Part shown: positions 28,090-37,119 of the stretch, piece by piece | Position numbering within the stretch: the stretch's first letter is position 1 | Layout of the letters: each line of letters begins with the position of its first letter | NCBI GenBank assembly: GCA_023443455.1 | Contig: JAEZUE010000087.1 | Location: 1 to 64,000 of the forward strand | DNA: 64,000 nucleotides | Direction: 5' to 3' | Origin: Verrucomicrobiota bacterium | Lineage (GTDB): Bacteria > Verrucomicrobiota > Verrucomicrobiia > Opitutales > Opitutaceae | Made by a program: the position numbers and the translations under genes | The notes under the pieces: model-generated | What the model was told of the DNA's origin: nothing | Database searches by the model: none | What the model saw: only the letters and a program-made list of their open reading frames with translations

Positions 28090-29781
28090 TCACGTATACT
28101 TGAGCACTTCCTCAGGGCTGGTCTCGCGGGCGGCGATGGCCGCCAAGCCGCCCGCCCGCAGGGTCTGCATGCCGCGCGCCCGCGCCAAATCGCGCAGCAC
28201 CTGCGTGCCGCCGCCCTTCACGATGCAGTCGCGCATGCCGTCGTCGACCCGGAGCAGTTCGTACAACCCGAGGCGCCCGCGGTAGCCGGACTGCTGGCAT
28301 CGCGGGCAACCCGCCCCGCCGTAGAACCGCAGCCCGCCCGCCGAGCCGCCGGTCGGGGCCAGACGCTCGAGCACCTCCGCCGCGGGCACCTGTTCGCAAC
28401 GGCAGTCGGGGCAGATCCGCCGCACCAGGCGCTGGGCCAGCACCGCCTCGAGGCTCGCGGCCACCAGATAGGGCTCGACCCCGAGATCGACCAGCCGGGT
28501 GACGGCACCCGCCGCGTCGTTGGTGTGCAGCGTCGTGAAGACCAGGTGCCCGGTCAACGCCGCCTGGATCGCCACCTGCGCCGTCTCCAAATCCCGGATC
28601 TCCCCGACCATGACGACATCGGGGTCCTGGCGCAGGAACGCCCGCAACGCCGAGCCGAAGGTCAGGCCCGCCGCCGGGTTGACCGCGACCTGCATCGCCC
28701 CCTCGAGCTCGTACTCGACCGGATCCTCGACCGTGAGCAGTTTGGCCCCGGCCTCGTTGATCTCGCGCAGGCAGGCGTAGAGGGTCGTCGTCTTGCCCGA
28801 ACCGGTCGGCCCGGTGACCACGACCATGCCCCCGGGACGGCGGATCAGCTGTCGCAGCCCGGCGAGCACCGGCGGGGCCATGCCCAGCGCATCGAGACCG
28901 AGCGCCGCGGACCGTTCCCCGTCGAGCACGCGTAGGACCACGCTTTCGCCGAACTGCGTCGGCAACGTCGAGATGCGCAGCTCGACGGCCCGCCCCTGCA
29001 CGGAGGTACGGATACGCCCGTCCTGCGGCACCCGCGCCTCGGCGATGTCGAGGTTGGCCAGCACCTTGAGTCGGGAGACCACGGCCAACGACAGCGCGGC
29101 GGGCGGGCCGGGCCACTCGCGCAGGGCGCCGTCGACACGGCAACGCACCCGGCACTCGCGCTCGAACGGCTCGAAATGGATGTCGGAGGCGTTTTCGCGG
29201 ATCGCCTGCTCGAGCACCTCGTTCACATAGCGGACCACCGGCACCTGCGCCGAGAGCGAGACCAGCTCGGTCGGCTCCGTCGCCGACCGCGCTTCGGCGA
29301 CGCCCGCCGCCACGGCCACGGCCGCCGCCGCCATGCCCTCGGCGGTCGCGCCGTAATGCTCCCGCAACAACGCCGCGACCACGTCGGGATCGGCCACGCA
29401 CACGACGACCTCGCGGCCGAGGGCGAAGCCGAGCTCGGCCCCATCGGGCACCGCGAAAGGGTCCAACGCCAGCACCGCCAGGCTCCGGCCGTCGTCGCGC
29501 CAGGGGACGATGCCATGCCGGCGCGCCATGGCCGCCGGCAGCAGGCCGGCGACCTCGGGCTCGAGCCGCAGCGGCGGCGCCGCGACCAGCTCCCGGCCCA
29601 GTTCGTCGGCCAGAGCCGCGAGCCACACCGCGCGCGGCAGACCGCCCTCGGACTCGAGCCGGCTGGCCAACGACAGCCCCGCCGCGGAAGCGCCGGTGCT
29701 CAGCTCCTGCAACCGCCGGGGTTCCAGCAGGCCGCGGCGGCTGAGCAGTTCGCCGAGTTCACGGTCGCGATGGGCCAGCAT
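28090..29781 (-). CDS. PilB/GspE-type secretion ATPase (second copy in the cluster)
   Basis: A 563-residue hexameric ATPase of the type II secretion/type IV pilus assembly class. The N-terminal GspE-like domain (about 1-150) is degenerate. Then: VVRYVNEVLEQAIRENASDI and HFEPFE (Asp box start), Walker A GPTGSGKTTTLYACL, LLTVEDPVEYELEGAMQVAV, Walker B VVMVGEIRDLETAQ, His box TGHLVFTTLHTNDA. The tetra-Cys zinc site is CPDC and CPRC. It starts 30 bases after the pilT stop. Whether it drives pilus extension or secretion is not decidable; no pilin, PilC or PilD gene is in the window. Confidence 0.93.
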   Translation of the reverse strand: MLAHRDRELGELLSRRGLLEPRRLQELSTGASAAGLSLASRLESEGGLPRAVWLAALADELGRELVAAPPLRLEPEVAGLLPAAMARRHGIVPWRDDGRSLAVLALDPFAVPDGAELGFALGREVVVCVADPDVVAALLREHYGATAEGMAAAAVAVAAGVAEARSATEPTELVSLSAQVPVVRYVNEVLEQAIRENASDIHFEPFERECRVRCRVDGALREWPGPPAALSLAVVSRLKVLANLDIAEARVPQDGRIRTSVQGRAVELRISTLPTQFGESVVLRVLDGERSAALGLDALGMAPPVLAGLRQLIRRPGGMVVVTGPTGSGKTTTLYACLREINEAGAKLLTVEDPVEYELEGAMQVAVNPAAGLTFGSALRAFLRQDPDVVMVGEIRDLETAQVAIQAALTGHLVFTTLHTNDAAGAVTRLVDLGVEPYLVAASLEAVLAQRLVRRICPDCRCEQVPAAEVLERLAPTGGSAGGLRFYGGAGCPRCQQSGYRGRLGLYELLRVDDGMRDCIVKGGGTQVLRDLARARGMQTLRAGGLAAIAARETSPEEVLKYT

Positions 29782-29811
29782 GGCGAAAGCGCGAAGGGCC
29801 CGCGCCCGGGA

Positions 29812-30894
29812 TCAAAGTTCCTTCAACCGCATGCCGAGGCCGACCAGGCGTTCGCGCATGGTGTTCGGGTCCTGCGCCTTCTCGATCGCCTCGTCGGGGG
29901 TGATGATCTCGCGATTGACCATGCTGAGCAGGTGCGCATCGAGCGTGATCATGCCGAGGTTGGCGCCGGTCTGGATGTCGGAGGTGATGCGGAAGGTCTT
30001 GTTTTCGCGGATGAGCGACTGGATCGAGGTGGTGGCGACCATGAGTTCGAAACCCGCGATGCGCCCGCCGCCGACCTTCTTGCACAACACCTGCGAGATG
30101 ACCGCGACCAGCGAGGACGCCAGCTGCGTGCGGATCATCTCCTTCATGTTCGAGGGGAACGCGTCGACGATGCGGTCGATCGTCTTGGCGGCGCCGTTGG
30201 TGTGCAGGGTGGCGAAGACGAGGTGACCGGTCTCGGCCGCGGTGATCGCGGCCTCGATCGTCTCCAGGTCGCGCATTTCACCCACCAGAATGTAGTCGGG
30301 ATCCATGCGCAGCGCGCGCCGGATGGCCTCGGCGAAGTTGGGCACGTCGACGCCGATCTCGCGTTGGGCGACCACGCAGCGCTTGTGCTCGTGGTAGTAT
30401 TCGATCGGATCCTCGATCGTGATGATGTGGCCCTCGCGGTTCTCGTTGATGTAGTTGATCATCGAGGCCAGCGTGGTCGACTTGCCGGAGCCGGTCGGGC
30501 CGGTGACGAGGATGAGGCCGCGCGGGCGGAAGAGCAGCTCCTTGACCTTGTCCGGCAGGCCGATCTCGCGCAGACCGAACATGCGGTTGGGGATCTGGCG
30601 CAGCACCATGCCGATCGAGCCCTTGCTCTTGAAGATGGCCACGCGGAAGCGTGCCTTGTCGAGGTAGGCGAAGCCGAAGTCGGCGCCGCCGTTGAGCTTG
30701 AGACCCTGCTGGTGGTGGTCGGGCGTGATCGCGAGCATGAGCTGCTCGGCGTCGTACGCGGTGAGCGGCGGTCCCTCGATCGGCGTCATGGTGCCGCTGA
30801 TGCGCAGCGTGGGCGGCTGGCCGACGTGGATGTGGAGGTCGGAGGCGTTCTCCTCGCAGACCAGTTCCAACAAGTCGTTCATCTCGTAGCTCAT
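29812..30894 (-). CDS. pilT: Type IV pilus retraction ATPase PilT
   Basis: A 360-residue hexameric ATPase that depolymerises pili for twitching. It lacks the N-terminal extension and the tetra-Cys site of PilB. Motifs: MNDLLELVCEENASDLHIHV at the start, Walker A TGPTGSGKSTT (131-141), IITIEDPIEYYHEHKRCVV, Walker B YILVGEMRDLETIEAA, HLVFATLHTNGAAKTIDR, and the PilT-specific C-terminal region with AGFELMVATTSIQSLIRE. The ATG at 30894 gives the normal PilT start. It sits between two PilB/GspE-like genes, 28 and 30 bases from each. Confidence 0.95.
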   Translation of the reverse strand: MSYEMNDLLELVCEENASDLHIHVGQPPTLRISGTMTPIEGPPLTAYDAEQLMLAITPDHHQQGLKLNGGADFGFAYLDKARFRVAIFKSKGSIGMVLRQIPNRMFGLREIGLPDKVKELLFRPRGLILVTGPTGSGKSTTLASMINYINENREGHIITIEDPIEYYHEHKRCVVAQREIGVDVPNFAEAIRRALRMDPDYILVGEMRDLETIEAAITAAETGHLVFATLHTNGAAKTIDRIVDAFPSNMKEMIRTQLASSLVAVISQVLCKKVGGGRIAGFELMVATTSIQSLIRENKTFRITSDIQTGANLGMITLDAHLLSMVNREIITPDEAIEKAQDPNTMRERLVGLGMRLKEL

Positions 30895-30922
30895 GGCGGG
30901 TAAAAATGGGTTGGGGCCAGGA

Positions 30923-32590
30923 TCAGCCGGCGTCGCCGACGGTGTGGGCCAGAATCTCGTCGATCGTGGTCCAGCCGGCGAGCGTTTTACGCAGGCCATC
31001 CTCACGCAAGGTCCGCATTCCAAGGCGCCGCGCCTCCGTCCGCAATTGCCCCGCGGTAACGTTGTCGTAAATCGTGCGCCGCAACGTCTCCCCCACCATC
31101 AGCAGCTCGTAGAGCCCGACCCGCCCCCGATGCCCCGTGCCCAGACAGGACGGACACCCGTCCCCGAGCCGCCAATTCGCCACCGCCAGCGCCGACTCCG
31201 GCAGCCCGAGCCCCCGCAGTTCCGTCGCCGAAGGTTCGTGAGGGCGGGCGCAGTGCGGGCACACCCGCCGCACCAGCCGCTGGGCCACGACCGCGCGCAA
31301 CGTCGCCGCGAGCAGATACGGTTTCACCCCGAGATCGATCAGCCGGGCGACCGCGCCGGGAGCGTCGTTGGTGTGCAGGGTGCTGAAGACGAGATGGCCG
31401 GTCTGCGCCGCGTTGAGCGCGATCTCGGCCGTTTCCCGGTCGCGGATCTCGCCGACCATGATCACGTTCGGCGCCTGCCGCAGCATCGCCCGCAGGGCCA
31501 CCGAGAACGTCATGCCCGCCTCCGGCCGCACGGGCACCTGGTTGATGCCGGGCAACTGGTATTCGACCGGATCCTCCACCGTCACGATCTTGCGGTCGGG
31601 GTGGTTGAGCCGGTGCAGGCAGGTGTACAGCGTGGTCGTCTTGCCCGAGCCGGTCGGGCCGGTCACGAGCACGAGACCGTCGGCCGAGGAGACCGCGCGG
31701 TCGAGCATGCCCTCCTCGCCCGGCCACAGGCCGAGGCTTTCCCAGTCGAGCGCCAACCGCTCCGCCTCGAGCACGCGCAGCACCATGCTCTCGCCGTGGA
31801 TCGTCGGCAGGCACGAGGCGCGCAGGTCGATCTCGCGGCCGTCCAGAGAAATGCGGATACGCCCGTCCTGCGGCACGCGTTTCTCGTCCAGGCTCATCCG
31901 CGCCATGAGCTTGAGCCGGGAGACCAACGCCACGCCCACGCGGGCCGGCGGCGCGTCGATCTCCTGCAGCACGCCGTCGATGCGCAGGCGCACCCGGAGC
32001 CGTCGCGCCAGCGGTTCGACGTGGATATCCGAAGCGCGGCGACGCAGCGCCTCCGCGACCAGGTGGCCGACGAGGCGGGCCATCGGCGCATCCTCGGTCG
32101 GCGCTGCCGCCGGGGCGGGAAGGTCGTCGCCGGCCGCCGGCGGCGCGTCCACCGGGCCGTAGGCGCGGGCGAGCGCGGTGCGGATGGCCGACGGTGCGGC
32201 CAGCACCGGTTCGAGCACCAGCTGGGCGTCGAGCCCGAGCGACTCGAGCGCGGGAAGAAACGGATCGGCCACCGCGACGCGCAGCACCGAGCCACGCCGC
32301 TCCAGGGGGAAAGCACCGGCCCGCAGCGCCGCCGCCCGCGGCAACGCCGCGAGCGCCGCCTGGGTCGGGATGAGATCGGCCGCGCCGCACACCGGCATCG
32401 CCAGCGCCTCGCCCAACAGGCCCAACGCCGTCGGCTCGTCCAACCCGCCGCTACCGGCGAGCAGTTCGACCAACGGAGTGCGGGAGCCGCCCGGAACAGC
32501 GATCCGGTCGCGCACCGCCGCCGCGGCCGCCGGCGCGAGCAGGCGTTTCTCCTCGGCGAGGCGGACGACGATTTCGGCGGCGGAAGGCAC
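30923..32590 (-). CDS. PilB/GspE-type secretion ATPase (first copy in the cluster)
   Basis: A 555-residue ATPase starting at a GTG (32590): MPSAAEIVVRLAEEKRLLA. A divergent N-terminal GspE domain is followed by VGHLVAEALRRRASDIHVEP, Walker A TGPTGSGKTTTLYTCLH, VTVEDPVEYQLPGINQVPV, Walker B VIMVGEIRDRETAEIALN and TGHLVFSTLHTNDAPGAVAR. Its zinc site is CPHC and CPSC. It is clearly paralogous to the gene at 28090 (the same order of motifs). It begins 39 bases after rho, so expression is probably tied to rho and coaE. Confidence 0.93.
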   Translation of the reverse strand: MPSAAEIVVRLAEEKRLLAPAAAAAVRDRIAVPGGSRTPLVELLAGSGGLDEPTALGLLGEALAMPVCGAADLIPTQAALAALPRAAALRAGAFPLERRGSVLRVAVADPFLPALESLGLDAQLVLEPVLAAPSAIRTALARAYGPVDAPPAAGDDLPAPAAAPTEDAPMARLVGHLVAEALRRRASDIHVEPLARRLRVRLRIDGVLQEIDAPPARVGVALVSRLKLMARMSLDEKRVPQDGRIRISLDGREIDLRASCLPTIHGESMVLRVLEAERLALDWESLGLWPGEEGMLDRAVSSADGLVLVTGPTGSGKTTTLYTCLHRLNHPDRKIVTVEDPVEYQLPGINQVPVRPEAGMTFSVALRAMLRQAPNVIMVGEIRDRETAEIALNAAQTGHLVFSTLHTNDAPGAVARLIDLGVKPYLLAATLRAVVAQRLVRRVCPHCARPHEPSATELRGLGLPESALAVANWRLGDGCPSCLGTGHRGRVGLYELLMVGETLRRTIYDNVTAGQLRTEARRLGMRTLREDGLRKTLAGWTTIDEILAHTVGDAG

Positions 32591-32629
32591 GGTGGACGCT
32601 CCCTGCGGTCTCGCGTGCTCCCGTCCGGC

Positions 32630-34729
32630 TCAGCGGTTGAGCCCCATGAGGAACTCGACGTTCGACTTCGTCTTCTTGAGCCGGCTGATGAGCATCTCCA
32701 TCGACTCGGTGCCGGGCAGGCCCTGCATCGCGCGGCGCATCGAGAAGATGCGCTGGAGCTCGTCGGGGTGATAGAGCAGCTCCTCCTTGCGGGTGCCGCT
32801 CTTGTCCATGTTGACCGCCGGGAAGATGCGCTTGTTGACCAGGTCGCGGTCGAGGTGGAGCTCCATGTTGCCGGTGCCCTTGAACTCCTCGAAGATGACC
32901 TCGTCCATCTTGGAACCGGTGTCGACCAGGGCCGTACCCACGATCGTGAGACTGCCGCCGCCCTCGATGTTGCGGGCCGAGCCGAAGAAGCGCTTCGGCT
33001 TCTGCAACGCGGTGGCCTCGAGGCCGCCCGACATGATCTTGCCGGAGTTGCCGGTCAGGGCGTTGTAGGCGCGGGCCAGACGGGTGATCGAGTCGAGCAG
33101 GATGACGACGTGCTCGCCCGCCTCGACGAGGCGGCGGGAGCGCTCGATGACCATCTCGGCGCAGTGCACGTGGTTGGCCGGCGATTCGTCGAAGGTGGAG
33201 CTCACGACCTCGCCCTTCGTGTGGCGCTTGAAGTCGGTGACCTCCTCCGGGCGCTCGTCGACGAGCAGGATGATGAGCTTCACCTCGGGAAAGTTGGCCG
33301 AGACCGAGTTGGCGATGTTCTGCATCAGCACCGTCTTGCCCGTGCGCGGCGGCGCGACGATGAGGCCGCGCTGGCCGAAACCGATCGGGGTGACGATGTC
33401 GACCAGGCGCATCGAGATGTCCTTGGCCGGGGCGCCGGGCACCTCGAGCAGGATGCGCTGCAACGGATAGTACGGCACGAGTTCCTCGAACGGCTCCACC
33501 TTGGCCAACAGCTCGGGATCGCGGCCCATCGCCGAGATGACCTTGATCGAGGCCGGGCAACGCTCGCCCTGCTGGCCGGGTTGCACCTGCACCTCGAGCT
33601 GCACGCCGCGCTTGAGGCCGTAGCGCCGCACCAGACTCTCGGGCACCAGGGTATCGTCAGGATAAAGACGGTAGTTGTCGTGGCTGTGGACGATGAAGCC
33701 GTGGCCGCGGTCGGTGAGGTCGAGCCAGCCGCGGTCGATGATCGGGCGCTTCTGCGCCGCGGCGTGCTCGAGCAGGGCCTTCGTCGCCTGGTGGCGGTTG
33801 GGCACGCCGTCGAAGACCACGCCCTGGGCCCTGGCGAACGCCACGAGTTCGCCGATCGGCATCGGCGCGAGCGTGTCGATCGCGATCGGCTCGCCGCCAC
33901 CCGACGCCAGATCGGCCGCGATCGCCTCCAGCGCCGCAAGATCGGCGAAGCGATCGATCGGCGGCAACTCGCCCGTCACGGTGACAAACTCCGGCGGCGG
34001 AGGCTGAGCGGGGCCACGCTCGCGATCACGATCACGCTCGCGGTGTTTGCCGCGGCCGTGCAACGGCCCGCCACCCTGATGCGGGCTGCCGCCGCCGGTG
34101 GGGGCCGGCGCGTACCCGCCGCCACCACCACCGCCGCCGCCCTGGGAATGCTTGCGCAGCAGCTTGGCCTTTTTCTTTTCCAACTTCAGCTGCTTCCAAT
34201 AGTCGCGGCCAAAACGCTTCGGCGGCCCGCCCGCCGCGCCTTGCTCGTCACCCGAATCCGGGGTCGGTGCCCCACCCTCGTCGGAGCGCGGGGTCGGCGA
34301 CTCGGCCCGTGCCGATCCTTCGGAGTCGCCGGCCGGCTCCGGCCGGGCGACCGGCGCAGGAGCGGGCGCATCGGCCACCGGAGCAGAATCGAACGCCGGC
34401 TCCGCCCGGGGGGCCGGTTCGGGGCGTTCGACCGGCGCTTCGTCGTCGGGCGAGAAAGAAAAAACCTCCTGGGCGACCGGGGGCGTCTTGGCACTGCGGC
34501 GACCACGGGGAGCGCGCGCCGGGCGGCTCTCCTCGGTGGCGGCCGGCGCTTCGGACGAATCGGCCGGTGCGCTCGCGGGCTCGTCGCCGGGCTCGGCCTT
34601 CTTGCGGGTGCGCGGGGTCGCGGACTTTCCACGGGTCGGGCGCGTGGTGCGACGTTTCGGAGCCGACGCCTCGGTGTCGGGCGTGGGAACGCTGTTGTCG
34701 GAGTCTTGCGACGATGGAGAAGTTTCCAT
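32630..34729 (-). CDS. rho: Transcription termination factor Rho with a long disordered N-terminal extension
   Basis: Hexameric RNA helicase that ends transcription. At 699 residues it is about 280 longer than classical Rho. Residues 1-250 are a low-complexity head: Pro/Ala/Glu-rich, Arg/Lys patches (KLEKKKAKLLRKH near 183), nine consecutive glycines (197-205) and an Arg-Asp run (HRERDRDRERGP). The conserved part follows: an N-terminal helical domain, the RNA-binding fold with RGHGFIVHSHDNYRLYPDD, PYYPLQRILLEVP, Walker A IVAPPRTGKTVLMQN, Walker B VVILLDSITRLARAYN, and the R-loop region DTGSKMDEVIFEEFKGTGN. Start: ATG at 34729; a TTG four codons upstream is less likely. Confidence 0.96.
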   Translation of the reverse strand: METSPSSQDSDNSVPTPDTEASAPKRRTTRPTRGKSATPRTRKKAEPGDEPASAPADSSEAPAATEESRPARAPRGRRSAKTPPVAQEVFSFSPDDEAPVERPEPAPRAEPAFDSAPVADAPAPAPVARPEPAGDSEGSARAESPTPRSDEGGAPTPDSGDEQGAAGGPPKRFGRDYWKQLKLEKKKAKLLRKHSQGGGGGGGGGYAPAPTGGGSPHQGGGPLHGRGKHRERDRDRERGPAQPPPPEFVTVTGELPPIDRFADLAALEAIAADLASGGGEPIAIDTLAPMPIGELVAFARAQGVVFDGVPNRHQATKALLEHAAAQKRPIIDRGWLDLTDRGHGFIVHSHDNYRLYPDDTLVPESLVRRYGLKRGVQLEVQVQPGQQGERCPASIKVISAMGRDPELLAKVEPFEELVPYYPLQRILLEVPGAPAKDISMRLVDIVTPIGFGQRGLIVAPPRTGKTVLMQNIANSVSANFPEVKLIILLVDERPEEVTDFKRHTKGEVVSSTFDESPANHVHCAEMVIERSRRLVEAGEHVVILLDSITRLARAYNALTGNSGKIMSGGLEATALQKPKRFFGSARNIEGGGSLTIVGTALVDTGSKMDEVIFEEFKGTGNMELHLDRDLVNKRIFPAVNMDKSGTRKEELLYHPDELQRIFSMRRAMQGLPGTESMEMLISRLKKTKSNVEFLMGLNR

Positions 34730-34791
34730 TGCGGAGAACAAATTGGGCCGGCGACTTCGCGCGCGGCAAAAGGAGGAATCGATGGTTTCGC

Positions 34792-35427
34792 TCAGAGCCA
34801 GCGACCGGCGAGCGAGGCGATCTGTTCCTTGAGGAAATCGAGCGACCCGTCGTTATGGAGAACGAAGTCGGCGGCGGCGATTTTCCTGGGGAGCGGAAGC
34901 TGCTTGGCGATCCGTGTGGCGGCGAGGTCGGGAGTAACCCCACGCGCCTCCAGCCGTGACAATTGCAGGGCGGACGATGTGGCCACGCAGACCGTGAAAT
35001 CAAACCAATTCTCCAAGCCCTTCTCGAAGAGCAACGGCACCTCCACCACCCAGCGAGCGGCGAGATCGCCCTCGAGCGCGCGTCGCCACGAAGCGCGAAC
35101 GAGCGGATGCAACAGCCCCTCCAGCCACAAGCGATCGGCATCGTTGCCGAAGACCCGCGCCGCCACCGCCGCCCGGTCCAGAGCCCCATCCGCCGCCACC
35201 ACCCCGGCGCCGAAACGCTCCGCCACCGCCGCCACAACCTCCGCCGAGGGCAACAGCTCGTCGCGCACGATCCGGTCGCAATCGACCACGCGAAAACCGC
35301 AGTCGCCGAACAACCGCGCCGCCGTCGACTTGCCGCAGCCCATGCCGCCGCTTAGGCCCAGCGCCAGCCGCGGCCGCGGCCAGTCGGGCGGCGGCTCGTT
35401 GGATCGAGCGGCGATGGAGTCGGTCAT
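34792..35427 (-). CDS. coaE: Dephospho-CoA kinase
   Basis: Last step of coenzyme A synthesis: phosphorylates the ribose 3'-OH of dephospho-CoA. The 211-residue protein has the P-loop LGLSGGMGCGKSTAARLF (Lys33), FRVVDCDRIVRDEL with the substrate Asp, and VVEVPLLFEKGLENWFDFTV, the classic CoaE lid signature. The ATG at 35427 is preferred over an arginine-rich extension to 35502. It is followed by rho 62 bases downstream, and is preceded 172 bases upstream by a glycosyltransferase on the same strand. Confidence 0.94.
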   Translation of the reverse strand: MTDSIAARSNEPPPDWPRPRLALGLSGGMGCGKSTAARLFGDCGFRVVDCDRIVRDELLPSAEVVAAVAERFGAGVVAADGALDRAAVAARVFGNDADRLWLEGLLHPLVRASWRRALEGDLAARWVVEVPLLFEKGLENWFDFTVCVATSSALQLSRLEARGVTPDLAATRIAKQLPLPRKIAAADFVLHNDGSLDFLKEQIASLAGRWL

Positions 35428-35599
35428 GGAAAACGCGAAAAGGAGAGCGGCGACGATGCGTCGCCGGCCCCGCCCGGCGCAACCGGAGAATCGAGCGGCC
35501 AATCGCGGCCCGCCAGCATGCAGATCTCGTCACTTCCGCCCCGGCGCCGCGCCACCCACGAAGCCATCGTCGAGCGGAATGATCACACCGGCCCCCGAT

Positions 35600-36967
35600 T
35601 CAATCGGAGTCGTTCCACGGCTCGTCCCACTCGTGGTCGGCGAGCGAAAGCGCGAGCGTGGCCCGGGTCTCGGCGATCGCGACGATCTGCTGGGCGATGC
35701 CTGTCCAGGTGAAGAGGCTACGCGCCTTGTGCGCCCCCATGCGCTCCATCCGGTCGCGCAGGCGGGGATGGCGGAACGGCTTCATCATCATGATTCCGAG
35801 GTCCTCCGCGTCGAAGGGATCGCCGAAAAGCGCATGCCGCCCGAAGGTGAGCGCCCGATACAACCCGCCATGCACCGTGACGACCGTGGGGCAGCCCGAG
35901 GCCATCGCCTCGATCGCCGTCATCCCGAACGGCTCGTAGCGGCTGCACAGCACGAACTGGTCGGCCGCGCGATAGAAGTCCGGCAGGTCCGCATCGGCGA
36001 TGAACCCGCCGAAGGTGACCCGCCGCTCCAGCCCGAGCTCCCGCACGATCGCCGCCAGCTCGTCGAGCTGGGTCGTCTCGCGCGAGATCAGGTTCTCGCC
36101 GCCGACGGCCAGATGCAGCTGCACGTCGGGCACCCGCGCCGCCGTGACGGCAAACGCACGCACCAGCAGGTCGTATCCTTTGTTTCGGGCCAAACGGCCG
36201 AGCGCGAGGATGGTCGGCTTCTCGAAGCCGACCCGCTGCCGGATCGTCTGCCGCGTCGCCTCGCTGACCGGGTAGAACCGGGAATCGTCGTAGCCGGGCG
36301 GCACCATCTTCATGCGCTCGGCGGGCACGTCGTAGTCCGCCGCCAGGATGTCGAGCTGCTGCGGCGTCGTCGCCAGCACCATGTCGGCCGCCCCGTAGAG
36401 AAGCGTCTCCTCGCGGATGCGCACGTCGAAGTTGTACTTGGCCAGGTCGGCCGCCGAGCCGTCCCCCGCCATGTCCTTTTTCTTCCATGACCCGATCGAG
36501 TGCGGCGTGTGGATGTGCGGCACGTCGAGCACGTCCGCCAGCCGTTGCCCCGCAAGACCGCCGTCCCAGTAGTGCGAATTGATGAAGCTGTACGACAGCC
36601 CCTCCCGGTGGATCACCAGGAGCGCCTGCTCGCACCACTCGGGCAGGCAGCGGTACATGTCCTCCTTGCGGATGAACTTCTTCCCGCCGCAGGGCACCCG
36701 CCGCAGCGTCACGCCGGGAGCCACCTCCTCGACGGCCGGCTGGTCCTCGAACTGCCGGGTCCAGATGTCGACCTCGTAGCCGAGGGTGGCGAACTTCTTC
36801 GAGAGCTCCAGCACGTAGACGACCTGGCCGCCGGTGTCGGCGGCGCCCAACGGAGGTTCCGCTGCGACATAGCCGTGGGTGGACACCATGGCGATGCGGC
36901 GCGGACGGACCGCGGCCGAGCTGCGAGAGAGGCGTGTAGTGCTTTTTCTGCTTCCCATTTTCTTCAT
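35600..36967 (-). CDS. GT4-family glycosyltransferase, sucrose-phosphate-synthase/mannosylfructose-phosphate-synthase-like
   Basis: A 455-residue retaining GT-B glycosyltransferase. RIAMVSTHGYVAAEPPLGAADTGGQVVYV near residue 24 holds the Gly-rich sugar-acceptor loop (GGQ) of the sucrose synthase/SPS group; FINSHYWDGGLAG near 115 and HTPHSIGSWKKKDM near 138 are also typical. The donor site is ILALGRLARNKGYDLLV and EPFGMTAIEAMASGCP, with the E-x7-E pair. In other bacteria such enzymes make compatible solutes such as sucrose or mannosylfructose; no matching phosphatase is adjacent, so the product is uncertain. The ATG at 36967 follows a basic leader MKKMGSRKST. Confidence 0.85.
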   Translation of the reverse strand: MKKMGSRKSTTRLSRSSAAVRPRRIAMVSTHGYVAAEPPLGAADTGGQVVYVLELSKKFATLGYEVDIWTRQFEDQPAVEEVAPGVTLRRVPCGGKKFIRKEDMYRCLPEWCEQALLVIHREGLSYSFINSHYWDGGLAGQRLADVLDVPHIHTPHSIGSWKKKDMAGDGSAADLAKYNFDVRIREETLLYGAADMVLATTPQQLDILAADYDVPAERMKMVPPGYDDSRFYPVSEATRQTIRQRVGFEKPTILALGRLARNKGYDLLVRAFAVTAARVPDVQLHLAVGGENLISRETTQLDELAAIVRELGLERRVTFGGFIADADLPDFYRAADQFVLCSRYEPFGMTAIEAMASGCPTVVTVHGGLYRALTFGRHALFGDPFDAEDLGIMMMKPFRHPRLRDRMERMGAHKARSLFTWTGIAQQIVAIAETRATLALSLADHEWDEPWNDSD

Positions 36968-37010
36968 GCATCTCGATTTTGCCAGGCAAGCCGCCCGGGG
37001 ACAAGGCATG

Positions 37011-37043
37011 AGCCGAAGATTATTTCGTCTCTATTATTCGGCT
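37011..37043. promoter_or_regulatory. AT-rich inverted repeat between divergent genes
   Basis: AGCCGAA (37011-37017) and TTCGGCT (37037-37043) flank an AT-rich core (GATTATTTCGTCTCTATTA), strikingly different from the surrounding GC-rich DNA. It lies between the glycosyltransferase start (36967, minus) and the hydrolase start (37120, plus), so it is a candidate promoter or operator region. No confident -35/-10 pair can be assigned. Confidence 0.35.
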
Positions 37044-37119
37044 ACTGCGGACCGTCGCCCCGAGATTTCCCCTCGCCCGGCGACGCCGGACCGTCCAGGC
37101 TCCGGCACCTCCGCCCCCC

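Noticed and set aside
30893..36490. 1865-codon open frame on the plus strand
   Set aside because: It runs antisense to five well-supported genes (pilT, pilB-like, rho, coaE, glycosyltransferase) and its translation is His/Arg/Asp-rich without domains; it is a GC-rich shadow frame.
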